Positions 28,020 through 37,159 of a stretch of 64,000 bases of DNA are shown here, one piece after another. Position 1 is the first letter of the stretch. Each line of letters starts with the position of its first letter. The stretch is from Pseudogulbenkiania sp. MAI-1 (GTDB lineage Bacteria > Pseudomonadota > Gammaproteobacteria > Burkholderiales > Chromobacteriaceae). Made by a program: the position numbers and the translations under genes. Where the stretch lies: the NCBI RefSeq assembly GCF_000527175.1, contig NZ_AZUR01000001.1:1-64000 (forward strand), in the 5' to 3' direction. The notes below the pieces were generated by a model that searched no databases, was not told the origin of the DNA, and was given only the letters and a program-made list of their open reading frames with translations.

Positions 28020-31000
28020 CAATAATTTCGAACGCCTGCAGGCCGTACATGCTGCACTGCAAGCTATGTCGGATGCGCCACTGCCAATCGCATCTATCAA
28101 ACTTTTGAACGCTCTGGGTTATGCTAGCGAGAAGACAGCCGACCTTGGCAGCAATGCTGAATCTCTACTCAGCAACATCGAGCAGTTCAAACCAGGCCTT
28201 GGTGCAATCAATCGCGCCAAAGTCAAAGCTGACTGCTGGAAATCCTGTGCATTCTTATTTCAACTCACTAATGATGAGATTCCCTCGCTGGCAGTCGGTC
28301 AAGCTCCATTGGGCGCAGACCATAAGGTCGCGCGCGGCCAGATCGAGTCCTTCGTGTTTCTGGCCATCGATCTGAAGGATGAGCGATGGTCACGTTCCGA
28401 TCTCGCGACCATTGCCCGCGAATTGAACAAGCGTTTTCCCATGCCGGGCATCCTGCTGTTCCGGCATGGTAGCCTCTTTTCGCTCGCCGTCATCGACCGG
28501 CGCCAGAATTTGCGCGACGTCAGCCGGGATGTCATCGATAGCCGTATTACGGTGATCAAGGATGTGCGGCTCGCAAACCCGCACCGGGCACACCTCGACA
28601 TTCTCGCCAGCCTTGCCCTGGACAACCTTGGAGAGAAGAGGCGCCCCTCCAATTTCCGCGACCTCTACGATGCTTGGATCGGAACTCTCTCCACCCAAAA
28701 ACTTAACGAAAACTTCTACAGGCAACTGGCCTGGTGGTATCTCTGGGCGGTCAAGGAAGTGCGCTTTCCGAAAGGCGGCGGAGCGGACAGGGACGCCATC
28801 GGCGTCATTCGTCTCCTCACGCGCCTAATCTTCGTCTGGTTCATCAAGGAGCGCCGCTTAGTTCCCGACGACCTTTTTGACCTCAGCACGATCAAGACCA
28901 TGCTTAAACAGGCGCCCGACGCCTACCCCGAAGATAGCAACTACTACCAGGCTATCTTGCAAAACCTATTTTTCGCTACCCTGAACGTGGAAATGGGAGA
29001 TGAGCGCCGCTGGGCAAAAGAGGGCAGCGGTATAAAGGGGGACTACCTGATCTCCCTCGTGTATCGCTACAAGGAGGCTTTCCGTGACCCCGATGCCGTG
29101 CTGAAGGGCACTTTTGCTAATGTACCCTTTCTCAACGGCGGGTTGTTCGAATGTCTGGATGAGGTACTGACCGACCATGATATTGAGCGCAACCCCGGCC
29201 TGCTTGATTTAGCTGTGAAGGAGGGTAGTGGCTGGGTACTGAGGATTGACGGCTTCTCGCGCCGTCCGGAAGCGCGTGCTCATGTGCCCAACAAACTGTT
29301 CTTCGGCGGCACTGATGATGCAGCGCTCAATGCTGAGTTCGAGACTAAGGGCAAGCGCTACCCGGCCAAGGGCCTGATTGATCTCCTCAACGGCTACAAG
29401 TTCACTGTCGACGAAAACACTCCGCTGGAAGAGGAAGTCGCCCTCGATCCGGAACTGCTCGGCAAGGTGTTCGAAAACCTGCTGGCCAGTTATAACCCCG
29501 ATACCCGCAGCACCGCCCGCAAGCAGTCTGGCTCGTTCTACACCCCACGCGAGGTGGTGGATTACATGGTGGACGAGGCACTTATCGCCTATTTCGCTCG
29601 CCAACTGCCCGAAACGGTCAAGTGCGAGGAAAAGCTGCGCTGCCTGCTGTCCCACGCCGATAAAGGCCATGACTTCAGCGAAGCTGAGGCAGAAACCCTC
29701 GTCGCCGCCATCGAGAACCTCAAAGTGCTCGATCCGGCATGCGGGTCCGGCGCGTTCCCGATGGGCATCCTCGCCAAGCTCTTCGTCGCACTGCAGAAGC
29801 TCGATCCGGACAACCGCCGGTGGCGCGAACGAAACCTGATCCCGCTACAGCAGCGCCTAGCCGGGGCGCGCAAGACGCCCGACCCGGTACAGCGCGATGC
29901 GGAAATCAGCGATGCCGAGACTGCACTGGAAAAACACAAAAAGGATTTTGCCGACCCCGCCTATGCCGACTACACGCGCAAGCTCTACCTCATCGAGAAG
30001 TGCATCTTCGGCTCTGACATCCAGCCTATCGCCGTGCAGATTGCCAAGCTGCGCTTCTTCATCGCGTTGATCGTCAGCCAACCTATTGATCGAACCAGGC
30101 CCAACTGGAACATCACCCCACTACCCAACCTAGAAACCAAGATCGTCGCCGCCAACACGCTTTTCGGCGTGCCGCGCCACGGTGCTCAAGGTTCGTTGCT
30201 GGACGACCCGGCCATCGCCGAGAAAGAGGCGGAACTGCGTGATGCCAACGCCGCCTACTTTACCGCTCGTAGCCGCGCCACCAAGAGACGACGCAAGGAA
30301 AAGGTGCAGGAGCTGCATGAGGAACTGGTCGCGCTGCTAAGGCGCGACGGTTTCGTTACAGTGCGCGATGCTGACCGCATGGCGCGCTGGGATCCATTCG
30401 ACCAGAACCGCTATGCAGATTTTTTCGACGTAGAGTGGATGTTCGGCATGCCGCGCGCTCGCGACAACTCAGAGGCAGTGTTCGACATCGTCATCGGCAA
30501 TCCGCCCTATGTGCGGCATGAGGACATCAAGGACCTGACGCCGGTTCTGAAGAATGAATACCACTATGAGTGCGCCAGCAGTCGCGCCGATCTATATGTG
30601 TTCTTCTATGAGCGGTCGGTGAAGCTGCTCAAGCCCAAGGGAGTGCTGTCATTTATCACTTCCAACAAATGGTACCGCGCCAAATATGGCGAGGCTTTGC
30701 GTCAGTTCATGGCAACGCACACGCGCCTGAACAGCATCATTGATTTTGGTGACGAAGCCGTCTTCACGGCTATTGCCTACCCCACCATCGTTATCGCCAC
30801 CAGGCGAGACAAGCCACTTAATCCGCCGCCGGCGACGGATATGGTGCGTGCACTGAATTGGACACAAGAGCACCCGGTGGAAACCTTCCCTTCTGTGTTT
30901 GCCGTCGGGAATTTTGAAGTACCGCAAGCAGAATTGAGAAAAGACGGCTGGCAGTTGGAATCCCCAGATAAACGTCAACTTTTGGCCCGAATCCGTGCGG

Positions 31001-31947
31001 CGGGGACTCCGCTGGGCGAGTATGTGAATGGCCGATTCTATTATGGAATCAAAACTGGTCTGAACGAAGCATTTGTCATCGATGCGGCAACTCGGGATAG
31101 GTTGATTACGGAAGATCCGAAGTCAGCAGAACTCATCAAACCTTACCTTCGAGGTCGTGACGTCAAACGCTGGAAAGTCGAATGGGCCGGGCTATATCTC
31201 ATTGCCTTTCCATTTGGCTTCCATGAGAACCTAAAGAATTACCCTGCAATCTTGAGGCACCTATCCCAGTTCGAGGAGGGGTTGCGCAAGCGCGGACAGT
31301 GCACTTCGTCACGAAACGGCAAAGGTGTAGGGCAGCATCATTGGCTAGAACTTGATAACAACCCGAAGGGGACCTACCTTGCTGAGTTCGAGCAACCGAA
31401 GATTTTCGTTCCCGCGATTGAGGATGGTGTTGATTATGCGCCGGACTTGGCTGGCTATTACGGGAATGACAAGACAAACATCATTGTTACGGAAGAGTGG
31501 CGCTATGTTCTCGCCGTGCTGAACTCCTCGGTTTCCTGGTGGATCACACAGCAGACATTCTCTGGTAAGCAAGGCGGTTTCTACGAATTCAAACCGATGT
31601 ACGTTTCGCAAATCCCAATCCCGTCTGCTTCCGCGCAAGAAAAAACTATCTTGGGCACGCTCGTCAATGGTGTTCTGGCTACTGCTGACGCGCGCTTCGA
31701 ACAACTCATCAACGGCCTTGTTTTCGAGCTATTTTTCCCCGACGACTTACACCGTGCCAACATTCGCCTCTTCGACGCGCTCGAGAAAACAGGCATCGGC
31801 AAGCTAGCTCTCTTAAAGGATGAAGCACTCGCCATTGCGGCAAGTGAACTGCTCAACGGTATCTTCGCCACCAGTCATCCCATATACGGAATGTTGTTCG
31901 ACCTGCAGGGCCTGGATGTGGTGCGTATCGTCGAGGGCCGAGAATGA
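28012..31947 (+). CDS. Eco57I-type adenine DNA methyltransferase, large
   Basis: A 1,311-aa protein with the gamma-class N6-adenine methyltransferase motifs: SAM-binding VLDPACGSGAFPMGIL at about residue 575 and catalytic IVIGNPPYVRHEDIK at about residue 830. The C-terminal ~400 residues look like a TaqI/Eco57I-type target-recognition region (FYYGIKTGLNEAFVID, KPYLRGRDVKRW, YVLAVLNSSVSWWI). The N-terminal ~500 residues are an extra helical region common in type IIG/ISP and PglX/DrmMI-like enzymes. It overlaps the helicase and the ATPase genes, so the three are produced together. It probably marks self DNA for the neighbouring helicase-nuclease. Confidence 0.88.
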   Translation: MPDNNFERLQAVHAALQAMSDAPLPIASIKLLNALGYASEKTADLGSNAESLLSNIEQFKPGLGAINRAKVKADCWKSCAFLFQLTNDEIPSLAVGQAPLGADHKVARGQIESFVFLAIDLKDERWSRSDLATIARELNKRFPMPGILLFRHGSLFSLAVIDRRQNLRDVSRDVIDSRITVIKDVRLANPHRAHLDILASLALDNLGEKRRPSNFRDLYDAWIGTLSTQKLNENFYRQLAWWYLWAVKEVRFPKGGGADRDAIGVIRLLTRLIFVWFIKERRLVPDDLFDLSTIKTMLKQAPDAYPEDSNYYQAILQNLFFATLNVEMGDERRWAKEGSGIKGDYLISLVYRYKEAFRDPDAVLKGTFANVPFLNGGLFECLDEVLTDHDIERNPGLLDLAVKEGSGWVLRIDGFSRRPEARAHVPNKLFFGGTDDAALNAEFETKGKRYPAKGLIDLLNGYKFTVDENTPLEEEVALDPELLGKVFENLLASYNPDTRSTARKQSGSFYTPREVVDYMVDEALIAYFARQLPETVKCEEKLRCLLSHADKGHDFSEAEAETLVAAIENLKVLDPACGSGAFPMGILAKLFVALQKLDPDNRRWRERNLIPLQQRLAGARKTPDPVQRDAEISDAETALEKHKKDFADPAYADYTRKLYLIEKCIFGSDIQPIAVQIAKLRFFIALIVSQPIDRTRPNWNITPLPNLETKIVAANTLFGVPRHGAQGSLLDDPAIAEKEAELRDANAAYFTARSRATKRRRKEKVQELHEELVALLRRDGFVTVRDADRMARWDPFDQNRYADFFDVEWMFGMPRARDNSEAVFDIVIGNPPYVRHEDIKDLTPVLKNEYHYECASSRADLYVFFYERSVKLLKPKGVLSFITSNKWYRAKYGEALRQFMATHTRLNSIIDFGDEAVFTAIAYPTIVIATRRDKPLNPPPATDMVRALNWTQEHPVETFPSVFAVGNFEVPQAELRKDGWQLESPDKRQLLARIRAAGTPLGEYVNGRFYYGIKTGLNEAFVIDAATRDRLITEDPKSAELIKPYLRGRDVKRWKVEWAGLYLIAFPFGFHENLKNYPAILRHLSQFEEGLRKRGQCTSSRNGKGVGQHHWLELDNNPKGTYLAEFEQPKIFVPAIEDGVDYAPDLAGYYGNDKTNIIVTEEWRYVLAVLNSSVSWWITQQTFSGKQGGFYEFKPMYVSQIPIPSASAQEKTILGTLVNGVLATADARFEQLINGLVFELFFPDDLHRANIRLFDALEKTGIGKLALLKDEALAIAASELLNGIFATSHPIYGMLFDLQGLDVVRIVEGRE

Positions 31948-33932
31948 CTAGGCCGCCAAACCCATTGCGTATAAAGCGACTCACTCTCACGGATTTTCGG
32001 GCTTTCCCTGGACCTGCTCCCGTGCATTTTGATCTCGACAGTAAAAATATGCTGGTCTACGGGGAGAATGGTGCGGGCAAGTCTTCGATTTTCTATGCGC
32101 TGTCCGAGTTCTTCTCGCTCAAGCCTAGCCGAAGTCTGCGTGGACTCAAGAATGTGTTTTCAGGTGAGTCGGAAACAGGTTGCGCGGTCAATATCGAGTT
32201 CAATGATGGTGCGCCGGAGGCAAGCTGGTGCCTGCAAGTAGGCTCTGGTGTTCTAGGTGCCGCGCCCCTTGGTAGCCATTCCATTGGTGGCGCAGCTTCG
32301 ATACGCGAACGGCATCCTGCAGCAGTTTCTGGCGGCAATGATCCACGTGTGATTCAGACAGCGCTACGCAGGGCCTGCCTAGATTACCGAGCGCTACTTG
32401 ATACGAACTACAAGCACGGCGATGGCGCAGTCAACCTCTTCGAAATCGCCGTTGAAAAGCTATTGGGTGATTTCCTCGTGCCAGTCAGCGGCGGGCAATC
32501 GCGTACGATCAGAGAACTGTGGGCAGCTGTAGAAAGTGCCACGCGTGGCCAACCGTCAGCTCCGAAATCCGGCAGTGCTCCCAGTACCGCATACCAGCGA
32601 GCGCTTAGCGCGTGCTCTGAATTCAACAGCGGACTAAATCAAGCTTTAGCTGCCTTGCTTCCTTTCGTCGGTACTTTGCTTGGCGAACTGATTGGATCAG
32701 ATGTAACAGTTGCCACGTTTGTCTTCGGTGGGGTCACCTACACGGCTGCCCATTACAAACGCGACCGCACGATTGCCGGCCGCTTGCTCACACTGGATGT
32801 TAGCTATCGTACCCATCAGCTCACGGTGCCACAGCATTTCCTGAATGAAGCACGACTCTCCGCGCTAGCACTGGCGATCTATCTGGCGGGACGACTTGCC
32901 TGTACCCCTACAGCAACACCGAATGCATTGAAGCTACTGGTACTCGATGACGTCTTGATCGGGCTTGATCACTCCAATCGGCTTCCAGTACTAGATGTCT
33001 TGCGCACCCATTTCGCCGACTGGCAAGTGCTGCTGTTGACTCACGACCGGGTGTGGTTCGAGATGGCCCGTTTTCACCTTGGCAATACGGGACACTGGAA
33101 GTGCCTGGAGGTGTTTGAGGGGGCGGATGTTGTACGGAATATTCCGGCACCGACAGTACGAGCCCCGGGGGACAAGGCGGCAAAGGCTTGTCTCGACCAG
33201 GCGCGCGACTTTCTCGACTCCCATTACATTCCAGCGGCCGCGAACTACACGCGGTCGGCTTTCGAGTTGGCCTTGAAGTCGTTTTGCGAGCGCTTTGGTG
33301 TACCGGTGGTATTCAAGTCTGACCCGCGTCATGTGGATACAGAAAAGCTTTTGGCGGCCATTGAGGGATGGCTCAAAGGTCATACTGCCAAGGGATGTTT
33401 GGCCGGTGTCATCGAGCGGGTCAAGCTGTTCCGCAAAGTCGTACTCAACCCTTATTCCCATGCTGCTCCACCGAATATTGCCCGCGCCGAGGTGGATGGC
33501 GCGATTTTGGCGGTTGAAAAATTGCTGGCTGTAGTAGAGCGCAGTACGGATGGCGATCCGCTTCAGGCCGCACAAGAGCTTATCGGCGCTGCCCAAGCTA
33601 CCAGCGAACAACTACACGCTGCATTGGGATACCTGCGTGCGGCCTTTCATGTAGGTCTGCGACAATTTTGCAACCGCAAGCACGTGAGCATTATTTTCAA
33701 GGAGCGAGGGGAAGATGCTCAGTCTCTATGGTCAGCAGTGTTTTCCCAACGGGCAGTATTGTTTTCTCCTCCTCACCAACAGCTTCCCGTTCAAATTGAG
33801 GCCGAGCGCGGATGGTTGATTTCGCCGGTTGCAGAGGCCGACCTCGCGAGGCTTGCACATGCGGACCTGGTGCGAATCATCGGATTGCTCGTTCCCGCGG
33901 GAGGAGCAGGAATGGTGCTCGATATGCTTTAA
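31944..33932 (+). CDS. RecF/SMC-like ATPase of the defence operon
   Basis: A 662-aa ABC-type ATPase. Walker A is MLVYGENGAGKSSIFYAL. A signature-like region is FLNEARLSALALAIYLAGRL. Walker B with D-loop is LLVLDDVLIGLDHSNRLPVL, and the switch histidine is in VLLLTHDRVWFEM. The Walker A and B halves are about 300 residues apart without a long coiled coil, unlike SMC or RloC. The last ~250 residues form an unfamiliar helical domain. It overlaps the methyltransferase gene by 4 nt and ends the operon. ATPases of this sort often act as sensors or effectors in anti-phage systems; the specific role is inferred from context. Confidence 0.75.
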   Translation: MTRPPNPLRIKRLTLTDFRAFPGPAPVHFDLDSKNMLVYGENGAGKSSIFYALSEFFSLKPSRSLRGLKNVFSGESETGCAVNIEFNDGAPEASWCLQVGSGVLGAAPLGSHSIGGAASIRERHPAAVSGGNDPRVIQTALRRACLDYRALLDTNYKHGDGAVNLFEIAVEKLLGDFLVPVSGGQSRTIRELWAAVESATRGQPSAPKSGSAPSTAYQRALSACSEFNSGLNQALAALLPFVGTLLGELIGSDVTVATFVFGGVTYTAAHYKRDRTIAGRLLTLDVSYRTHQLTVPQHFLNEARLSALALAIYLAGRLACTPTATPNALKLLVLDDVLIGLDHSNRLPVLDVLRTHFADWQVLLLTHDRVWFEMARFHLGNTGHWKCLEVFEGADVVRNIPAPTVRAPGDKAAKACLDQARDFLDSHYIPAAANYTRSAFELALKSFCERFGVPVVFKSDPRHVDTEKLLAAIEGWLKGHTAKGCLAGVIERVKLFRKVVLNPYSHAAPPNIARAEVDGAILAVEKLLAVVERSTDGDPLQAAQELIGAAQATSEQLHAALGYLRAAFHVGLRQFCNRKHVSIIFKERGEDAQSLWSAVFSQRAVLFSPPHQQLPVQIEAERGWLISPVAEADLARLAHADLVRIIGLLVPAGGAGMVLDML

Positions 33933-34102
33933 AACGCAAATTCCCAGAATAGCGTAACCAACATCGCCAAGAAGCTCGGCAGGTAGAGAAGTCTGTCTTA
34001 ATGGGCTCCAACGGCCTGTTCAGAGCAATGCAACTGGCGTGCTGTCAAGCGACACGAGGATTTGACCCCCTGGCGACATCTGGAATTGACCCCCAGGGTT
34101 AA

Positions 34103-34891
34103 TCAACTAGTTGATGTAATCGGTTCGGCCGTCGCCTTCTGCAGCAGGCCGCTCCGTCGTTTGTCGCGTAGCCGGTAACTATCTCCCCGGATCGTGACCA
34201 CCTGGCTGTGATGCAGCAGCCGATCCAGGATGGCCGTTGCCGCCACTGCGTCACCAAACACTTGGCCCCATTCCCCCACCGGGCGGTTGCTGGTGATCAG
34301 TAGGCTTGCCCGCTCATAGCGCCGCGAGACCAGCTGGAAGAACAGGTGCGCTGCCGCCGGCTCCAGCGGCAGGTAGCCCAATTCATCGACGATCAGCAGC
34401 TTGGGTTTCGATAGCTGCAACAGCTTCTCCTCCAAGCGCCCATCGGCATGCGCCTTCGTCAGTCCAGCCATCAGCGATGCAGCAGAACTGAACAGCACCG
34501 TGTAACCCCGTTCTACCGCCTCACGCCCGAGTGCTACCGCCAAATGCGTCTTGCCGACTCCGGGCGGTCCCAGCAGCAACAACGCTTGACCGTGGCCAAT
34601 CCAGCGCCCGGTGGCCAAATCCCGGACCTGGCCGGGATCAATCGACGGCTGCGCATCGAAGTCGAAGCCCTCCAGCGTGCGTACACAGGGGAATCGAGCC
34701 AGCTTCATCCCCATCTGGATGCGTCGCGTATCGCGCCGGGCCACCTCTCGCTCGGCCAGGAACAGCAGCGCTTCGCGAAGTGTCATTTGGGCACGGCTCG
34801 CTTCGTCCAGCAGGCTATCCAGCTGATCCCGGATCGCCGTCAAGTGCAGCCGGGTCAACAGTTCTTCCAGTCGGTCGGGTTCGATCATCAC
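34103..34891 (-). CDS. istB: IS21 helper ATPase IstB
   Basis: A 262-aa DnaC-like AAA+ ATPase that helps the IstA transposase choose and remodel target DNA. Motifs: LLLLGPPGVGKTHLAVALGR (Walker A), KLLIVDELGYLPLEPAAAHL (Walker B) and ASLLITSNRPVGEWGQVFGD (sensor). The gene overlaps istA by 4 nt. Length and motifs are normal for the family. Confidence 0.95.
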   Translation of the reverse strand: MMIEPDRLEELLTRLHLTAIRDQLDSLLDEASRAQMTLREALLFLAEREVARRDTRRIQMGMKLARFPCVRTLEGFDFDAQPSIDPGQVRDLATGRWIGHGQALLLLGPPGVGKTHLAVALGREAVERGYTVLFSSAASLMAGLTKAHADGRLEEKLLQLSKPKLLIVDELGYLPLEPAAAHLFFQLVSRRYERASLLITSNRPVGEWGQVFGDAVAATAILDRLLHHSQVVTIRGDSYRLRDKRRSGLLQKATAEPITSTS

Positions 34892-36105
34892 CAGCCCCCT
34901 CCGACCAATTCCTCATACTCTGCCAGCGGGCGCAGCAAAGCGCCGCCGTGTGGCGGGACCGGCTCGGATAGCGGCGGCACGACCCCAAGCAGATGGGCGC
35001 GGTCAATTTGCCGTCCGCGACTGCCGGCCAACTCGGCGTGATGCGCTACTTCCTGGCCGGCGTAATGGACCGTCACCGTGCCTGCTCGTACAGCGACCGT
35101 GACCATCTCGCCGATCAGCCGCCAGGGCACGCTGTAGGCATTAGTATCGAGCTCGACACAGCCTTCGGCATTGACGCGACGGATCAGCTCCCGCACTTGC
35201 AGGAACGGCACTATGCCGGCAACAGGACGCAGATGCGGACGTTCGCCGTCGAACCGCTCCTTGGGCGCCATGCCGGTCGTCCCGTGGATGCGGGTATCGG
35301 CCACCTCCCGCTGCCAGCGGGTCAAGTGAGCCTCCAATGCGGCCCAGCTCTCGAATGTGTAACCGGCGATAGCATTCTTCTTCACATAGCCAACGCCGTT
35401 CTCGGTCTTGCCCTTGGTGCGCGCACGGAACGGCGCGCAGGCCTTCACGCGCACATCCCAATGCCGGCAGAACGCCTCGAAGCGGCTGTTGAAGCGGACC
35501 TGCCGGGTCTGCATGTCGTGCTCGACCACGAGGGCCTTGGCGTTATCGATCAGCAGAGTCTGCACCCGTCCACCGAAGTGCTCGAACGCCGCTTCGATAC
35601 CGCCAAACCAAGCACTCTGCCGTTCGTGACGGAATGGGCAAACAAAGCCACGGCGCGAGTAGCCAAGCGTCGCCACGAACAGGTACACACGCACCAGTTC
35701 GCCACCGATCTGGATGCGCACTTGGCCGAAGTCGATCTGCATCTGCTCGCCAGGAGCAGTCTCGAACCGGATCGTCGCTCGCCGGCTGGCTTCAAGCTCC
35801 TGCCGATATGGCCGGCAGGCGCGTTCAACGGTGCGCAGGCTGGTGGCAATACCGTGTTCCTTAGCCAGTAGCTGACGCACCACGTCGCAGTTGCCCTTGT
35901 GCGTTAGAAACTGCTCACGTAGCCAGGCCTCGTGCCCGGTGAGCACGCCGCTGCGTTGCGGCTGCTGGTATGGCACCGGGCCGCCGGCACGCAAATAGTG
36001 CCGCACGGTATTTCGGGCGATCCCCAGCGTCTTGGCAATCCGCTTCGCCCCCCAGCCGGATTGCCCCAGTCGAACGATTGCCGTTACTGCTTCCGGCTCC
36101 AACAT
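34888..36105 (-). CDS. istA: IS21 transposase IstA
   Basis: The DDE transposase of the IS21 element. An N-terminal helix-turn-helix (GWGAKRIAKTLGIARNTVRH) is followed by an integrase core with EQMQIDFGQVRIQIGG (Asp), VQTLLIDNAKALVVEHD (Asp) and ARTKGKTENGVGYVKK (Glu). I start it at ATG 36105 (MLEPEAVTAIV). A TTG at 36165 behind AGGAGG would add 20 residues and is a real alternative. It overlaps istB by 4 nt. Confidence 0.93.
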   Translation of the reverse strand: MLEPEAVTAIVRLGQSGWGAKRIAKTLGIARNTVRHYLRAGGPVPYQQPQRSGVLTGHEAWLREQFLTHKGNCDVVRQLLAKEHGIATSLRTVERACRPYRQELEASRRATIRFETAPGEQMQIDFGQVRIQIGGELVRVYLFVATLGYSRRGFVCPFRHERQSAWFGGIEAAFEHFGGRVQTLLIDNAKALVVEHDMQTRQVRFNSRFEAFCRHWDVRVKACAPFRARTKGKTENGVGYVKKNAIAGYTFESWAALEAHLTRWQREVADTRIHGTTGMAPKERFDGERPHLRPVAGIVPFLQVRELIRRVNAEGCVELDTNAYSVPWRLIGEMVTVAVRAGTVTVHYAGQEVAHHAELAGSRGRQIDRAHLLGVVPPLSEPVPPHGGALLRPLAEYEELVGGGW

Positions 36106-36243
36106 CTCCCGTACTCCACAAACCTCACGGGGTACAGGATGACTCGCTGAATACTGCGTTTCCAACGACTGCCTCCTTGCAAACAAGGGGGTCAGTTCTT
36201 CGTGTCGCTAGGGGGTCAATTTACGATGTCGCCTGACACGTGC

Positions 36244-36416
36244 AGTACGAATGGTGTCATGGGTGCGCAGTGAGGATGCAATTAGGTGTGCAGTTGGGAT
36301 GCTATTTCGCAGCGTGGCAACCCCTGTCATGAGAACGAGCGTTTTCATGGGGGCTGTCTCCTCGTGACTGCTTCAGCTACCCACATGCCCACTAGGGGTT
36401 GACAGCATGGCAGATT
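36244..36416 (+). other. Non-coding stretch after the IS21 element
   Basis: No gene or remnant is recognised between the IS21 target duplication and the operators of the next gene. Confidence 0.4.
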
Positions 36417-36455
36417 GATCCTAAATTAGGATCTATTAAATCCTAATTCGGGATT
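36417..36455 (+). promoter_or_regulatory. Tandem operator dyads before the acidic-tail gene
   Basis: GATCCTAAATTAGGATC (36417-36433) is a perfect 17-bp palindrome. A second, imperfect copy AATCCTAATTCGGGATT lies at 36439-36455, 22 bp further on and so on the same helix face. Both sit just before the ribosome binding site (GGAGG, 36462-36466). This is a typical arrangement for cooperative repressor binding. Confidence 0.7.
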
Positions 36456-36472
36456 TTATATGGAGGTGTCTC

Positions 36473-36850
36473 GTGCGTAGATCCTATGATGAAACCGCAA
36501 TTCTTCTAGCCCTGCTATTGCATCGATCAGGAAAGACACGATGTCGAGTCAGCAAGAAAACTTTTGAGGTGATGTCTCAACGTGCTCGATTGCATAGATC
36601 CTTCATTGAATTAGTGCGAGTTGGGCTTGAGGATCTTGGGGTCGTCTTGTTTGACCTTGAGCGCGGCGGATTTGCGCTTGTCGCTGCGAGCGCACTGGAG
36701 GGGGCTCCCCCTGCTTCGTCAGGGCTTATCACCACTGATCTGATGCGCTTGAGAACAGGGAAGCTATCCTTCGAAGACATTCTTACGGAACTAGGTTTCC
36801 AGGATGAAGAAGATGAAGAAGATGAAGAAGATGAAGAAGATGACGAGTAA
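36473..36850 (+). CDS. Hypothetical protein with repeat-encoded acidic tail
   Basis: A 125-aa protein of unknown function, starting at GTG behind GGAGG. The N-terminal 100 residues are a compact mixed region (SYDETAILLALLLHRSG, SKKTFEVMSQRARLHRSFIE) that could be a winged-helix domain. The tail is built of repeated D-E-E units encoded by four or more tandem copies of GATGAAGAA (36803-36841). The in-frame 9-bp repeats could vary in number by slippage without breaking the frame. The tandem dyads upstream suggest tight control, possibly by this protein itself. Confidence 0.55.
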   Translation: MRRSYDETAILLALLLHRSGKTRCRVSKKTFEVMSQRARLHRSFIELVRVGLEDLGVVLFDLERGGFALVAASALEGAPPASSGLITTDLMRLRTGKLSFEDILTELGFQDEEDEEDEEDEEDDE

Positions 36851-36967
36851 CTAGTCGGTCTTCCCTAGCTATGGCATTTGGCCGATCAGCAAAGGCATGG
36901 CTGGCTGTGTTACGGATTCATACTCGGGCAGACCCATCGTCATCTATAACGTACACATCATATAATA

Positions 36968-36996
36968 TTGACATAGTCAATATTTGTCTGTATCGT
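36968..36996 (+). promoter_or_regulatory. Promoter of the tRNA-like gene with overlapping dyad
   Basis: TTGACA (36968-36973) and TATCGT (36991-36996) are spaced by exactly 17 bp and would start transcription at about 37003, directly at the tRNA-like sequence. The palindrome ATTGACATAGTCAAT (36967-36981) overlaps the -35 box and could bind a repressor. Confidence 0.65.
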
Positions 36997-37003
36997 AACA
37001 AAT

Positions 37004-37091
37004 GGAAGATTGGCCGAGCGGTCTAAGGCACCCCATTGATACTGGGGCGACCCATGCAAATGGGTCCAAGGGTTCGAATCCCTTATCTTAT
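37004..37091 (+). tRNA. Class II tRNA-like gene with isoleucine (GAT) anticodon
   Basis: The sequence folds as a tRNA. D-stem: GCC/GGC (37013-37015 with 37027-37029). Anticodon stem: CCCCA/TGGGG (37031-37035 with 37043-37047), with the 7-nt loop TTGATAC and so anticodon GAT. Long variable arm: GACCCAT/ATGGGTC (37049-37055 with 37060-37066). T-arm: AAGGG/CCCTT around TTCGAAT (37068-37084). The acceptor stem pairs in only five positions (AAGAT/ATCTT). The outer two are a G-A mismatch and a G-T pair, and no CCA is encoded. A long variable arm belongs to tRNA Leu/Ser, not Ile, so the identity is contradictory. It may be a tRNA mimic or an atypical functional tRNA. Confidence 0.72.
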
Positions 37092-37095
37092 AAAG

Positions 37096-37120
37096 AAGAG
37101 CTGCCCTAGAGGCAGCTCTT
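37096..37120 (+). terminator. Hairpin terminator after the tRNA-like gene
   Basis: AAGAGCTGCC (37096-37105) pairs perfectly with GGCAGCTCTT (37111-37120) around CTAGA, five bases after the tRNA-like sequence. The following tract is only moderately T-rich. With the promoter upstream it defines a transcript of about 120 nt. Confidence 0.65.
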
Positions 37121-37159
37121 CCCATTTCAACAGCGTAACGGTATGGCTCTGGGTTGCTG

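Larger units (their letters stand above)
34043..36238 (-). mobile_element. IS21-family insertion sequence with 5-bp target duplication
   Basis: The element is bounded by TGTCA at the left (34043) and TGACA at the right (36238). Long related inverted termini of about 50 bp each hold repeated GCGACA and TTGACCCCC blocks, the multiple-repeat ends typical of IS21. CGTGC is duplicated at 34038-34042 and 36239-36243. Both istA and istB are intact, so the element is probably active. It inserted after the ATPase gene and does not break a gene I can recognise. Confidence 0.93.

Noticed and set aside
24515..33932. A standard DISARM or BREX system
   Set aside because: DrmA/DrmB, PglZ and BrxC-type genes are absent. 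Only the helicase, PLD and methylase parts are comparable.
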